From: Clostridiales bacterium
Lineage (GTDB): Bacteria; Bacillota; Clostridia; Christensenellales; Christensenellaceae
DNA: 5,578 nt
NCBI GenBank assembly: GCA_003343685.1
Contig: QAKS01000092.1
Span: 1-5,578 of the forward strand
Reading direction: 5' to 3'
How positions within the stretch are numbered: position 1 is the first letter of the stretch; the number at the start of each line of letters is the position of its first letter. The notes below the pieces were generated by a model. The model was not told where the DNA came from, did no database searches, and saw only the letters and a list, made by a program, of their open reading frames with translations. This document shows positions 1-5,414 of this stretch, piece by piece. The position numbers were made by a program, and so were the translations under genes.

Positions 1-28
1 GAGCTGCAGGTGGGCGTTTTAGTGCTTT

Positions 29-2035
29 TTATTTGCCCTGCTGCGAATGATGATGAACACGCCGGAGAACGAGGGCGGTACGGGCGGGCAGATAGATGGG
101 GAAGCCAAGGCGCCCGTCCAATGCGCGGCAGCCGGTGTATACCGTGTCGGGAGAGATGCGATCCCAGCCGCCGAACCGTTTTTCGTCCGTGGACAGCACG
201 ACGTGGTAACGCTGTTCATCGGGCGCGCACATGAAATAGGACGGATAGGAGCGGGAGGGGCTGAAGTTGAAGGCGAACAAAAGGCCGTTTCTCTCATATA
301 CGAGTGTCTGCGCGTCGTCGTCGATATACAGGCTGACCGGCAGGGCGTCGAATACACGCTGGTCTTTTGCAAGAGAGACCATGGCTCTGTCAAACGCCAG
401 AAGCCAGCTGTATTTCAGCGTGCCGTCGTCGGCAAGATGCCACTGTCGCCGACAGTAATCGTAGCTCCAGCCATTGCCCTCCCGGGGGAAGTCAATCCAT
501 TCGGGGTGGCCGAATTCATTGCCCATAAAGGAGAGATAGCCCTCTCCGGCGAGGGACATAGTGAGAAGGCGTATCATTTTGTGAAGGGCAATCCCCCGGT
601 CTATGACGGCGCTGTTTACGAACTTCGACATATCCGTATACATGGCGCTGTCACACAGCCGGAACATGATGGTTTTGTCGCCCACCAGTGCCTGATCGTG
701 AGACTCGGCATAGCCGATGTATTTTTCGTGGGCGCGGCGGCTTGTAAGCTCGTGCCAGATGGCGCGCATGTTCCAGCCCTCGTCGGGGACATCCTTCAGA
801 AGGCGGATCCACATGTCAGGAACTCCCATGGATAATCGATAGTCAAAGCCGATGCCGCCGTCGGGAATGGGCAGGCACATGCCCGGCATGGCAGACATAT
901 CCTCCGCGATGGTGACGGCGTGGGGATTGACCTGCCGGATCAGCTCGTTTGCCAGCTGTAAATAGGTCACGGCCTCTGTATCGGTATTCATGGAAAAGTA
1001 TTTGCTATAGTCGGTAAAGGCGGCGCCAAGACCGTGGTCGCGGTAGAGCATGGAGGTGACGCCGTCAAAACGGAAGCCGTCGAATCGGTATTCGGTGAGC
1101 CAGAATTTCAAGTTCGACAGCAGAAAATGGAGCACTTCGTTTTTTCCGTAGTTGAACAGTTTTGTGTTCCAGGCGGGGTGAGTGCCGCGGGGACCGCTGT
1201 GGAAGAACTGATAGTCAGTGCCGTCAAACTCGGCAAGCCCCTCGGCCGTGTTTTTGACGGCATGGGAATGAACTACGTCTAAAAGGACGGCGATTCCCAT
1301 GCTGTGCGCCGTGTCTATCAGGCTCTTCAGATCGGCAGGCGTGCCGAAGCGGGACGATGCGGCGAAGAAAGAGGATACCTGATAGCCGAAGGAGCCGTAG
1401 TAGGGATGTTCCATCACCGCCATGATCTGAATGGCGTTATAGCCTGTGCTGCGGATGCGGGGGAGTATGTTGTCCCTGAATTCCGCATAGGTTCCGACGC
1501 CCTTTTTCTCCTGCGCCATGCCGATGTGGCATTCGTAGATAAACAGCTCGTCCGCCGGGGAAAAGCCGTCGATCTTCCACGGATAGGGTGGGTCGTCTGT
1601 GATTTCGGCGCACCACACGTATGTGACGGGATCCTGCACGACGCGGCGGGCATAGAGGGGAATGCGCTCCAGAGTTCTGCCGCCGTGATGGACGACAGCC
1701 TTAACCCTGCACCCGGCATACAGGGCGCCGTCGCCCGGAAGGAACACCTCAAACACGCCGTTTCCCACGGGTGTCATAGGCAGCGACGACGGATCCCAGC
1801 CGTTCATATCGCCCATGAGGAACATGGAATCTGCGGCAGGCGCCCACTCCCGATAATACCAACCGCCGCTGCTCCGGTGAAAGCCGAAGTATTCGTGAGC
1901 GTTGGCAAAATCCGAAAGAGACGGACAGCGCGACAGAAGTTCGCTTTTTTTTGCGGAATAATTGTTCATGCGCAGCTCAATATCACCCTCATAGGGCTTT
2001 AACAGGCTGTCGTATTCTAGGATCCTGTAGCTCAT
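29..2035 (-). CDS. glgB: 1,4-alpha-glucan branching enzyme, eukaryote-like GH13 type
   Basis: This 668-residue enzyme cuts alpha-1,4-glucan chains and rejoins the piece through an alpha-1,6 bond, making branches in cytoplasmic glycogen. A CBM48-like beta-sandwich covers about residues 50-135 (EYFGFHR, REWAP, MGDMNGWD). The GH13 barrel covers about 165-560, followed by a C-terminal beta domain. All four GH13 regions are intact: DVVHSH (253-258), GFRFDG with nucleophile D324, IAED with acid/base E378, and ESHD with H446/D447. Long blocks (SSFFAASSR, DGTDYQFFHSGPRGTH, YAESHDQALVGDK, FMGNEFGHPEW) resemble animal and fungal GBE1 rather than E. coli-type GlgB, which also has an extra N-terminal domain absent here. 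The ATG at 2035 has AGAGAGG at 2044-2050, 8 nt upstream. The stop is TAA at 29-31. No other glycogen gene lies in the window. It is fairly GC-rich compared with the other genes. Function is confident; the GH13_8-type subfamily assignment rests on remembered family sequences. Confidence 0.95.
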   Translation of the reverse strand: MSYRILEYDSLLKPYEGDIELRMNNYSAKKSELLSRCPSLSDFANAHEYFGFHRSSGGWYYREWAPAADSMFLMGDMNGWDPSSLPMTPVGNGVFEVFLPGDGALYAGCRVKAVVHHGGRTLERIPLYARRVVQDPVTYVWCAEITDDPPYPWKIDGFSPADELFIYECHIGMAQEKKGVGTYAEFRDNILPRIRSTGYNAIQIMAVMEHPYYGSFGYQVSSFFAASSRFGTPADLKSLIDTAHSMGIAVLLDVVHSHAVKNTAEGLAEFDGTDYQFFHSGPRGTHPAWNTKLFNYGKNEVLHFLLSNLKFWLTEYRFDGFRFDGVTSMLYRDHGLGAAFTDYSKYFSMNTDTEAVTYLQLANELIRQVNPHAVTIAEDMSAMPGMCLPIPDGGIGFDYRLSMGVPDMWIRLLKDVPDEGWNMRAIWHELTSRRAHEKYIGYAESHDQALVGDKTIMFRLCDSAMYTDMSKFVNSAVIDRGIALHKMIRLLTMSLAGEGYLSFMGNEFGHPEWIDFPREGNGWSYDYCRRQWHLADDGTLKYSWLLAFDRAMVSLAKDQRVFDALPVSLYIDDDAQTLVYERNGLLFAFNFSPSRSYPSYFMCAPDEQRYHVVLSTDEKRFGGWDRISPDTVYTGCRALDGRLGFPIYLPARTALVLRRVHHHSQQGK

Positions 2036-2071
2036 ATTCGGTACCTCTCTGTTCTGTTTTCTATTCTGGTG

Positions 2072-2095
2072 AAAAAACAGGGACGATATCCGTCC
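2072..2095 (-). promoter_or_regulatory. Terminator-like hairpin in the branching enzyme leader
   Basis: In minus-strand RNA, GGACG (2095-2091) pairs with CGUCC (2085-2081) around the loop GAUAU. It is followed after CUG by six U residues (2077-2072). It lies inside the predicted 5' leader, between the transcription start and the ribosome binding site. This is the layout of an intrinsic terminator or attenuator, but the stem is only 5 bp and no alternative antiterminator pairing was found. It could also be a simple leader stem-loop. Confidence 0.35.
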
Positions 2096-2108
2096 GCAGA
2101 TGTGTCTT

Positions 2109-2144
2109 TGCTTCTATTGTAAACCGTTTGGGAAAGTTCGTCAA
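2109..2144 (-). promoter_or_regulatory. SigA-type promoter of the branching enzyme gene
   Basis: Reading the minus strand, TTGACG (2139-2144) is separated by exactly 17 bp from TACAAT (2116-2121). This gives 5/6 matches in each hexamer. The predicted start is near 2109, giving a leader of about 74 nt before the ATG at 2035. The leader contains the hairpin at 2081-2095 and the Shine-Dalgarno at 2044-2050. The gene therefore has its own promoter and does not depend on readthrough from the beta-helix gene. Confidence 0.75.
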
Positions 2145-2162
2145 ATGAGTCTTTTGGAAAAG

Positions 2163-2215
2163 CGCCAATGGTGCGGGAGTAAAAAACTATCCATTGAGGC
2201 GTTCCGGACTGTCAA
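2163..2215 (-). promoter_or_regulatory. Possible second upstream minus-strand promoter with an inverted repeat
   Basis: A perfect TTGACA (minus strand, 2210-2215) lies 18 bp from a weak -10, GATAGT (2186-2191, 4/6). An inverted repeat overlaps this region: CGCCAATGG (2163-2171) matches CCATT-ga-GGCG (2191-2201), nine pairs with a two-base bulge and a 19-base loop. It could be a distal promoter for the branching enzyme, an operator, or an early-transcribed stem-loop. The -10 is poor, so support is limited. Confidence 0.3.
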
Positions 2216-2245
2216 AAAAACTGCGTCTGCGTTAAAAATATCCGA

Positions 2246-2265
2246 TGTTCCGCTTTCGCGGAACA
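2246..2265. other. Perfect 8-bp stem-loop, GAAA tetraloop on the minus strand
   Basis: TGTTCCGC (2246-2253) pairs perfectly with GCGGAACA (2258-2265) around a 4-nt loop. The loop is UUUC in plus-strand RNA but GAAA, a GNRA tetraloop closed by C-G, in minus-strand RNA. On the minus strand it is followed, six bases later, by a short T-rich stretch (TATTTTT), so it may weakly terminate minus-strand readthrough. On the plus strand it would sit at the 5' end of the proposed noncoding RNA. Which strand uses it is undecided. Confidence 0.6.
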
Positions 2266-2599
2266 AGCTTAAAAGGGACAAACAGCCCCTTTTGAAACCC
2301 CAGACGGGCTAAGCGAGTAAGCGAGTTTTAAGGAAGTATTGTTTTACGTTGAGCGGAGAAAGTACGCTTGTGAAATAAAGCTAACGCCGCGCGTACCCGC
2401 AAAAAGTTGGTAGGCAAGCGAATAAAGAAAAACCGAAGCGCCTTAAAATCTTTGATTCCATCAGGCGTGAATGTTTTTCACAGTTCGCGCTGCCGTGACT
2501 TTCCCGCGGAACAAGGAGCAGTAACGGAATGGGCTTGCGTTGCCGATGTTAGGAGGGATGCAGTCCTTGGAGTTTGCTGAGACGCGGGGGAAGCGCCTT
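2257..2599 (+). repeat. Short direct repeats inside the noncoding interval
   Basis: Three pairs of exact direct repeats are present. CGCGGAACAAG occurs at 2257-2267 and 2505-2515. GAAGCGCCTT occurs at 2435-2444 and 2590-2599. TAAGCGAG is repeated in tandem at 2310-2317 and 2318-2325. Copies of the first two fall in proposed stems, so they could allow alternative pairings; for example AGGCG at 2463-2467 could pair with either CGCCT copy. They are too short and too dispersed to indicate a mobile element or CRISPR array. Confidence 0.5.
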
Positions 2600-2606
2600 T
2601 TTTGAC

Positions 2607-2647
2607 AAGCTAAACGGCACGGTTTTACGCCGTGCCGCAGCTTTTTT
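2607..2647. terminator. Intrinsic terminator, probably bidirectional, between converging transcripts
   Basis: CGGCACGG (2615-2622) pairs perfectly with CCGTGCCG (2630-2637) around a 7-nt loop. AAGCT (2607-2611) and AGCTT (2639-2643) extend the stem after a small internal loop. On the plus strand the stem runs directly into T6 (2642-2647), a classic intrinsic terminator for the proposed noncoding RNA. On the minus strand it starts within 10 nt of the beta-helix stop codon and is followed by TTTAGCTT, a weaker U-tract. It probably ends both converging transcripts, most efficiently the plus-strand one. Confidence 0.75.
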
Positions 2648-4464
2648 CACTTTACAGTATAGCTTTTATAATACTTGTTCGCACCCTTGTCCTTTACCAC
2701 AACCGTTACGGTTTTTCCCTTTTTCAGCTTGATTTTACTCCTGGTGGTGTACCGTTTCGTCGTAACTGTCGTTTTGTCGCTCTGTTTCGTCCTTTTGGTC
2801 GTCAGCCTTGTCTTATAGTTCTTTCCATTCGCCTGAAACGTAACCGAGGTCACGCCGTTGTCGCACCTCCCTGTCCGCAAATCTATGCCCGCTTTTGCCC
2901 CGCCGGTCAGCGTGGTTTTGTCCATTGTGCCGATATTCGCCTTTTTTACCGATGCGGTAAGGAAAATCGGCTTTAGGCACGTCCCTACGATTTTATTATT
3001 CTTTATCGAAGGCTTTGCAGAACCCATGACATAAATTCCGTATTTTTTCTTTCCGGCATTGGTAATCTTATTGCCCGTAATCTGGACGTTGTCCGTCCTT
3101 TCTACGGCGACGCCGCTCCTGCCCGTGCCCGAGACCGTATTGCTTTTTACTACTGTGTTTTTTCCGCATTTTTCCAGATATACGCCGTTTCTTTGAACAG
3201 CGGAAACCTTGTTTTTTGACACTGTGTTTCCGTACGATTTTGCAATCCATATTCCGTTGCCTGTCGCCGTCTTTATCGTATTTCCGGAAACCGTATTGGC
3301 ATTGCTGCTGTTCCTTAAATAAACCCCGTTGTTCTGTTTTCCGCTTATTTGATACAGTTTATTTTTGCTGACAGTACTTTCGCTGCACCAGTCGGTCAGT
3401 ACCGCAGACTGCCCCGATGCGTTTACCCTGTTGCCGCTGACAGTCACGCCCTTGATTGTCCGCTTTGATGAACCGCCTATGTAGATACCGTTCTGTGTCG
3501 CCTTGTCTATCACGTTCCCCGTAACGGATAAATTGACGGCACTGCTGTATTCGGACTTGGAATCGCCGACAATCACACCGGTTGATTTGAACCGTATGGC
3601 CGTGGACGCATTTAAAAACCGATTGCCTGATACCGTCATATTATACACAGATATTACGCTGATGCCTGCACCCGTTGTGTAGATTGTATTGCCTGTTATC
3701 GCAATTCCGTCATGGTAGTTTCCGTATACAGCGCTGTGAGAACCTATCCCAACGCCGGAATAGGTAATGCTGTTATTGACTATCTTTATATTCCTGCAAG
3801 GCGTTTTGTCGTAAGGAGACCCTCCGGGGGCCGTGGAACTGCTGTATGTGGTGTCCAGCTGGATCGCCTCTTTTCCGCCGGTGGACACAGACGTCCCTCC
3901 TATGGTACAATTTTCCACCACACTGTCGGACACCGCGGCAAATTCGATAAGATGTCCTTTATAGTTATTCAATATGGTGCATCCCGAAATTGTAATACCC
4001 GACGAATGCTTAAAGAAAAATGAGGAATATCCGTACCTGTCGGACGGCGTTTCCGTGTTCCCGATCCACGTGCCGCCCCTCACCGTCACATTTTTCAGCA
4101 GATCATATCCGCCCGTTCCGTTCGGCGTAGTACGGAGCAGTCCCGTACCCGGCTGCACCTGCGTGACTGTTGCACCCGCAGCATTCAGGGTTATCCCGTC
4201 GTATTTTATATAGACGGAATAGTCCAGATAGTACTCCCCCGGGGAAAGCGTCACGTTGCCGCCCAGATTCAAGGCCTTTTGGATCGCCTTTCTGTCCGTA
4301 ACTCCCGTCACGTCACCCGAGGGCTGAATCACAGAATCCACCGGTTCTCCGGAATATACCTGCGCCGACGCCTGCACCGTAAATATGGCAAAGACAGCTA
4401 CGAAAGCCGCCGTCATAAGCCCAAACAAAAATAACTTTTTACCATAAATGCAATACTTATCCAT
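2647..4464 (-). CDS. Secreted right-handed parallel beta-helix protein
   Basis: This 605-residue exported protein has a clear Sec signal peptide: a Lys-containing N-region, a hydrophobic core from about residue 11 to 30, and likely cleavage after QASA (about residue 34). Residues about 55-110 resemble the N-terminal cap of pectate-lyase/polygalacturonase-like folds (DRKAIQKALN, VTLSPGEYYL). About 12 PbH1/NosD-type rungs follow at about 159-492, with cores such as ISGCTI, VSGNRF, VTGNVI, VSKNKL, VSGNTI, ITGNKI and IKNNKI spaced roughly 20-35 residues apart. The last 56 residues are very basic: 15 Lys, 4 Arg and 13 Thr against 2 Asp. No LPXTG or obvious cell-wall repeat is seen. Such folds often bind or cleave polysaccharides (lyases, C5-epimerases), but no catalytic signature is recognised, so substrate and activity are unknown. 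The ATG at 4464 is preferred; a TTG 7 codons upstream (4485) would lie upstream of the predicted transcription start. The stop is TGA, next to the terminator. Confidence 0.88.
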   Translation of the reverse strand: MDKYCIYGKKLFLFGLMTAAFVAVFAIFTVQASAQVYSGEPVDSVIQPSGDVTGVTDRKAIQKALNLGGNVTLSPGEYYLDYSVYIKYDGITLNAAGATVTQVQPGTGLLRTTPNGTGGYDLLKNVTVRGGTWIGNTETPSDRYGYSSFFFKHSSGITISGCTILNNYKGHLIEFAAVSDSVVENCTIGGTSVSTGGKEAIQLDTTYSSSTAPGGSPYDKTPCRNIKIVNNSITYSGVGIGSHSAVYGNYHDGIAITGNTIYTTGAGISVISVYNMTVSGNRFLNASTAIRFKSTGVIVGDSKSEYSSAVNLSVTGNVIDKATQNGIYIGGSSKRTIKGVTVSGNRVNASGQSAVLTDWCSESTVSKNKLYQISGKQNNGVYLRNSSNANTVSGNTIKTATGNGIWIAKSYGNTVSKNKVSAVQRNGVYLEKCGKNTVVKSNTVSGTGRSGVAVERTDNVQITGNKITNAGKKKYGIYVMGSAKPSIKNNKIVGTCLKPIFLTASVKKANIGTMDKTTLTGGAKAGIDLRTGRCDNGVTSVTFQANGKNYKTRLTTKRTKQSDKTTVTTKRYTTRSKIKLKKGKTVTVVVKDKGANKYYKSYTVK

Positions 4465-4501
4465 GGGGCTTATTATACTATACAAAAACGTGTCATGTCA
4501 T
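4464..4501 (-). promoter_or_regulatory. SigA-type promoter of the beta-helix gene, implying a leaderless mRNA
   Basis: On the minus strand, ATGACA (4496-4501, 5/6) lies 18 bp from a perfect TATAAT (4472-4477). The predicted first nucleotide is 4465 or 4464, which is the A of the ATG start codon or the base before it. The stretch between the -10 and the ATG is AAGCCCC, with no Shine-Dalgarno. The message would therefore be leaderless. An overlapping TATAGT at 4477-4482 is an alternative -10, but it lacks a -35 at proper spacing. Confidence 0.7.
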
Positions 4502-4506
4502 AAACA

Positions 4507-4531
4507 TTAAAAAAGCGTAACACTTTTTTAA
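4507..4531 (-). terminator. Weak intrinsic terminator of the amidohydrolase gene
   Basis: Immediately after the amidohydrolase stop codon, minus-strand RNA can form UUAAAAAAGUG / CGCUUUUUUAA around a 3-nt loop (UUA), with a terminal U-run. One pair is a G-U wobble in minus-strand RNA but a C-A mismatch in plus-strand RNA, so the structure favours the minus strand. The stem is A-T rich and the loop tight, so efficiency may be low. Its U-tract lies 5 bp or so upstream of the -35 box of the beta-helix gene. Confidence 0.5.
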
Positions 4532-4535
4532 CTTT

Positions 4536-5351
4536 TTACCCTCTCAGCATGCCCTCTTTTTTGAGCAGAAGCTTTTCCGCATTTCTATACAACACCATAT
4601 CCCTTTCGTCCTCGGTCATGTCCAGCTCCAGAAACCTCTCCATTTCCTCCTCCGGCAGCCACATGGGGTAGTCCGTGCCAAACATCATCCGCTCCATGCC
4701 GTGCTCCCGCGCCATATACACAGCCTCCTCCGGCGCCAGCATAAACAGCGAACTGGACGTATCAAAATAGATATCCTCCCGCCGCATCAAATACTCCTTT
4801 GCCTCGTCCCATGCATGATATCCTCCGAAATGGGCGGCAATGACATTCAGTTCGGGACACCTGTCCAGCGCCCGCGCCAGTTTTTCCGGCTTAGAGTAGG
4901 TTTTTACTGCGTCACCCATATGGATCAGCACAGGCAGCCTGTTTCCGATCGCCGCGTACATTTCGATCGCTTTTTCGTCATCGATATCAAATCTCTGAAA
5001 ATCCGGATGAAGCTTAATTCCGTACATTCCCGCTTCTATCACCCTGTCTATCTCCGCCTCAATGCCGTCCATATAGGGATGCAGCGCGGCGAAGCCCAAA
5101 AACTCATTGTATATTTTCATCTGGCTCATGATAAAGGTATTGATCGCCTGCACCTGATCCGGTCTGGTCGCCACAGAATGAACGACGTATTTTTGTGTAC
5201 CGATCTTATCCCCTTGGTTGACAAGATCCTTTGGAGACCCCTTTCCCTCCATCGGTATGCCATAAAAATCTCCTATGGAATAGACCGCTTTTTCTGCAAT
5301 TTTTCCCGGAAATATATGCGCGTGAACATCAATATTCCTTCTCTTTTTCAA
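4536..5351 (-). CDS. Amidohydrolase family protein (COG2159-type metal-dependent hydrolase)
   Basis: This cytoplasmic TIM-barrel hydrolase has 271 residues from the chosen TTG start. It keeps the superfamily metal and active-site pattern: DVHAH on strand 1 (H10, H12), GIKLHPD (K113, H115), LIHMGD (H144), AAHFGG (H174) and FGTDYP with the late-barrel Asp (D227). Relatives of this group (amidohydrolase 2, ACMSD-like) are hydrolases or non-oxidative decarboxylases of small molecules; the actual substrate is not predictable here. An in-frame ATG at 5420 would add 23 residues (GLVYSRIYSG...), but that codon lies in the spacer of a well-formed promoter (5398-5426). The TTG at 5349-5351 has AGAAGGA at 5360-5366, 8 nt upstream, and puts the DxHxH motif near the N-terminus as is usual. 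It appears to be a single-gene unit, followed by a weak terminator and transcribed divergently from the gene at 5450. Confidence 0.88.
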   Translation of the reverse strand: MKKRRNIDVHAHIFPGKIAEKAVYSIGDFYGIPMEGKGSPKDLVNQGDKIGTQKYVVHSVATRPDQVQAINTFIMSQMKIYNEFLGFAALHPYMDGIEAEIDRVIEAGMYGIKLHPDFQRFDIDDEKAIEMYAAIGNRLPVLIHMGDAVKTYSKPEKLARALDRCPELNVIAAHFGGYHAWDEAKEYLMRREDIYFDTSSSLFMLAPEEAVYMAREHGMERMMFGTDYPMWLPEEEMERFLELDMTEDERDMVLYRNAEKLLLKKEGMLRG

Positions 5352-5359
5352 AACCCAGT

Positions 5360-5366
5360 TCCTTCT
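5360..5366 (-). promoter_or_regulatory. Ribosome binding site that decides the amidohydrolase start
   Basis: AGAAGGA on the minus strand lies 8 nt upstream of the TTG at 5349-5351. The alternative ATG at 5420 has no purine-rich Shine-Dalgarno (CTTTACA immediately precedes it) and falls upstream of the predicted transcript start near 5391. Together these support the TTG start. Confidence 0.7.
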
Positions 5367-5378
5367 TTCCGCTTTTCC

Positions 5379-5414
5379 TTTACTTTTTCCAGAATATATT
5401 CTAGAATAAACTAA
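5379..5414 (+). promoter_or_regulatory. Candidate divergent promoter of the gene at 5450
   Basis: On the plus strand, TTTACT (5379-5384, 4/6) is 17 bp from TAGAAT (5402-5407, 5/6). The predicted start is near 5414, about 36 nt before the ATG at 5450. It overlaps the minus-strand promoter so closely that the two polymerase binding sites should exclude each other. Confidence 0.55.
5391..5407. repeat. Overlapping palindromes at the divergent -10 boxes
   Basis: Two perfect palindromes overlap here: AGAATATATTCT (5391-5402) and ATTCTAGAAT (5398-5407). The second is formed by the -10 boxes of the two opposed promoters; the first covers the minus-strand transcription start and -10. They may just reflect -10 symmetry, or the 12-bp palindrome may be an operator for a dimeric regulator acting on both genes. 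No specific regulator is recognised. Confidence 0.5.

Larger units (their letters stand above)
2245..2647 (+). ncRNA. Candidate structured noncoding RNA, about 400 nt
   Basis: No convincing ORF, but dense pairing potential. Visible stems on the plus strand: 2246-2253/2258-2265 (8 bp); 2271-2277/2287-2293 (7 bp); 2353-2356/2397-2400 continuing past a one-sided AGAAA bulge into 2362-2367/2391-2396 (10 bp total); 2438-2443/2463-2468, one pair G-U, enclosing 2447-2450/2454-2457; 2483-2489/2505-2512 with one bulged G; and a long-range pairing GCAAGC (2414-2419) with GCTTGC (2533-2538). It ends at a strong hairpin with a T-run at 2607-2647. The pair at 2438/2468 is a wobble only in plus-strand RNA, which mildly favours that strand. 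The 5' end is set by a weak promoter guess (CTGTCA 2209-2214, 18 bp, TAAAAA 2233-2238) and is uncertain. Identity is unknown; the raiA-motif/CsfG class is one low-confidence possibility. It lacks the family's usual raiA-comFC context. No homology search was possible. Confidence 0.55.

Noticed and set aside
47..835. Long plus-strand open frame opposite the branching enzyme gene
   Set aside because: It lies wholly within the well-supported GH13 gene on the other strand, and its translation shows no recognisable domain; it is a shadow of the GC-rich antisense frame. The same holds for 1034-1282 and 1304-2002.
1951..2312. Short plus-strand frames at 1951-2148 and 2100-2312
   Set aside because: No ribosome binding site is evident, the composition is that of low-complexity intergenic sequence, and they cross the glgB promoter and leader. 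No protein family is recognised.
2246..2515. Transposon ends or IS remnant in the intergenic interval
   Set aside because: The repeated motifs are direct and short, there is no transposase fragment, and no flanking target duplication or matched terminal inverted repeat was found.
2245..2647. Riboswitch or T-box leader for the branching enzyme
   Set aside because: On the minus strand the branching enzyme has its own promoter downstream of this region (2116-2144), and no T-box core or familiar riboswitch signature was seen. RNase P, tmRNA and SRP RNA hallmarks were also looked for and not found.
2632..2976. Plus-strand frame opposite the end of the beta-helix gene
   Set aside because: It starts inside the terminator hairpin and runs antisense to a clear coding sequence. 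Likewise 3712-4023, 3974-4213 and the minus-strand frame 3068-3250 are shadows of the beta-helix gene.
3000..3700. Repeat array within the beta-helix gene resembling a CRISPR or tandem DNA repeat
   Set aside because: The periodicity is in the protein (one rung every 20-35 residues) and the DNA copies are divergent; there are no identical repeats with regular spacers.
4701..5414. Plus-strand 237-codon frame opposite the amidohydrolase
   Set aside because: The minus strand has the conserved amidohydrolase metal-binding motifs in order; the plus-strand translation has none and no ribosome binding site.
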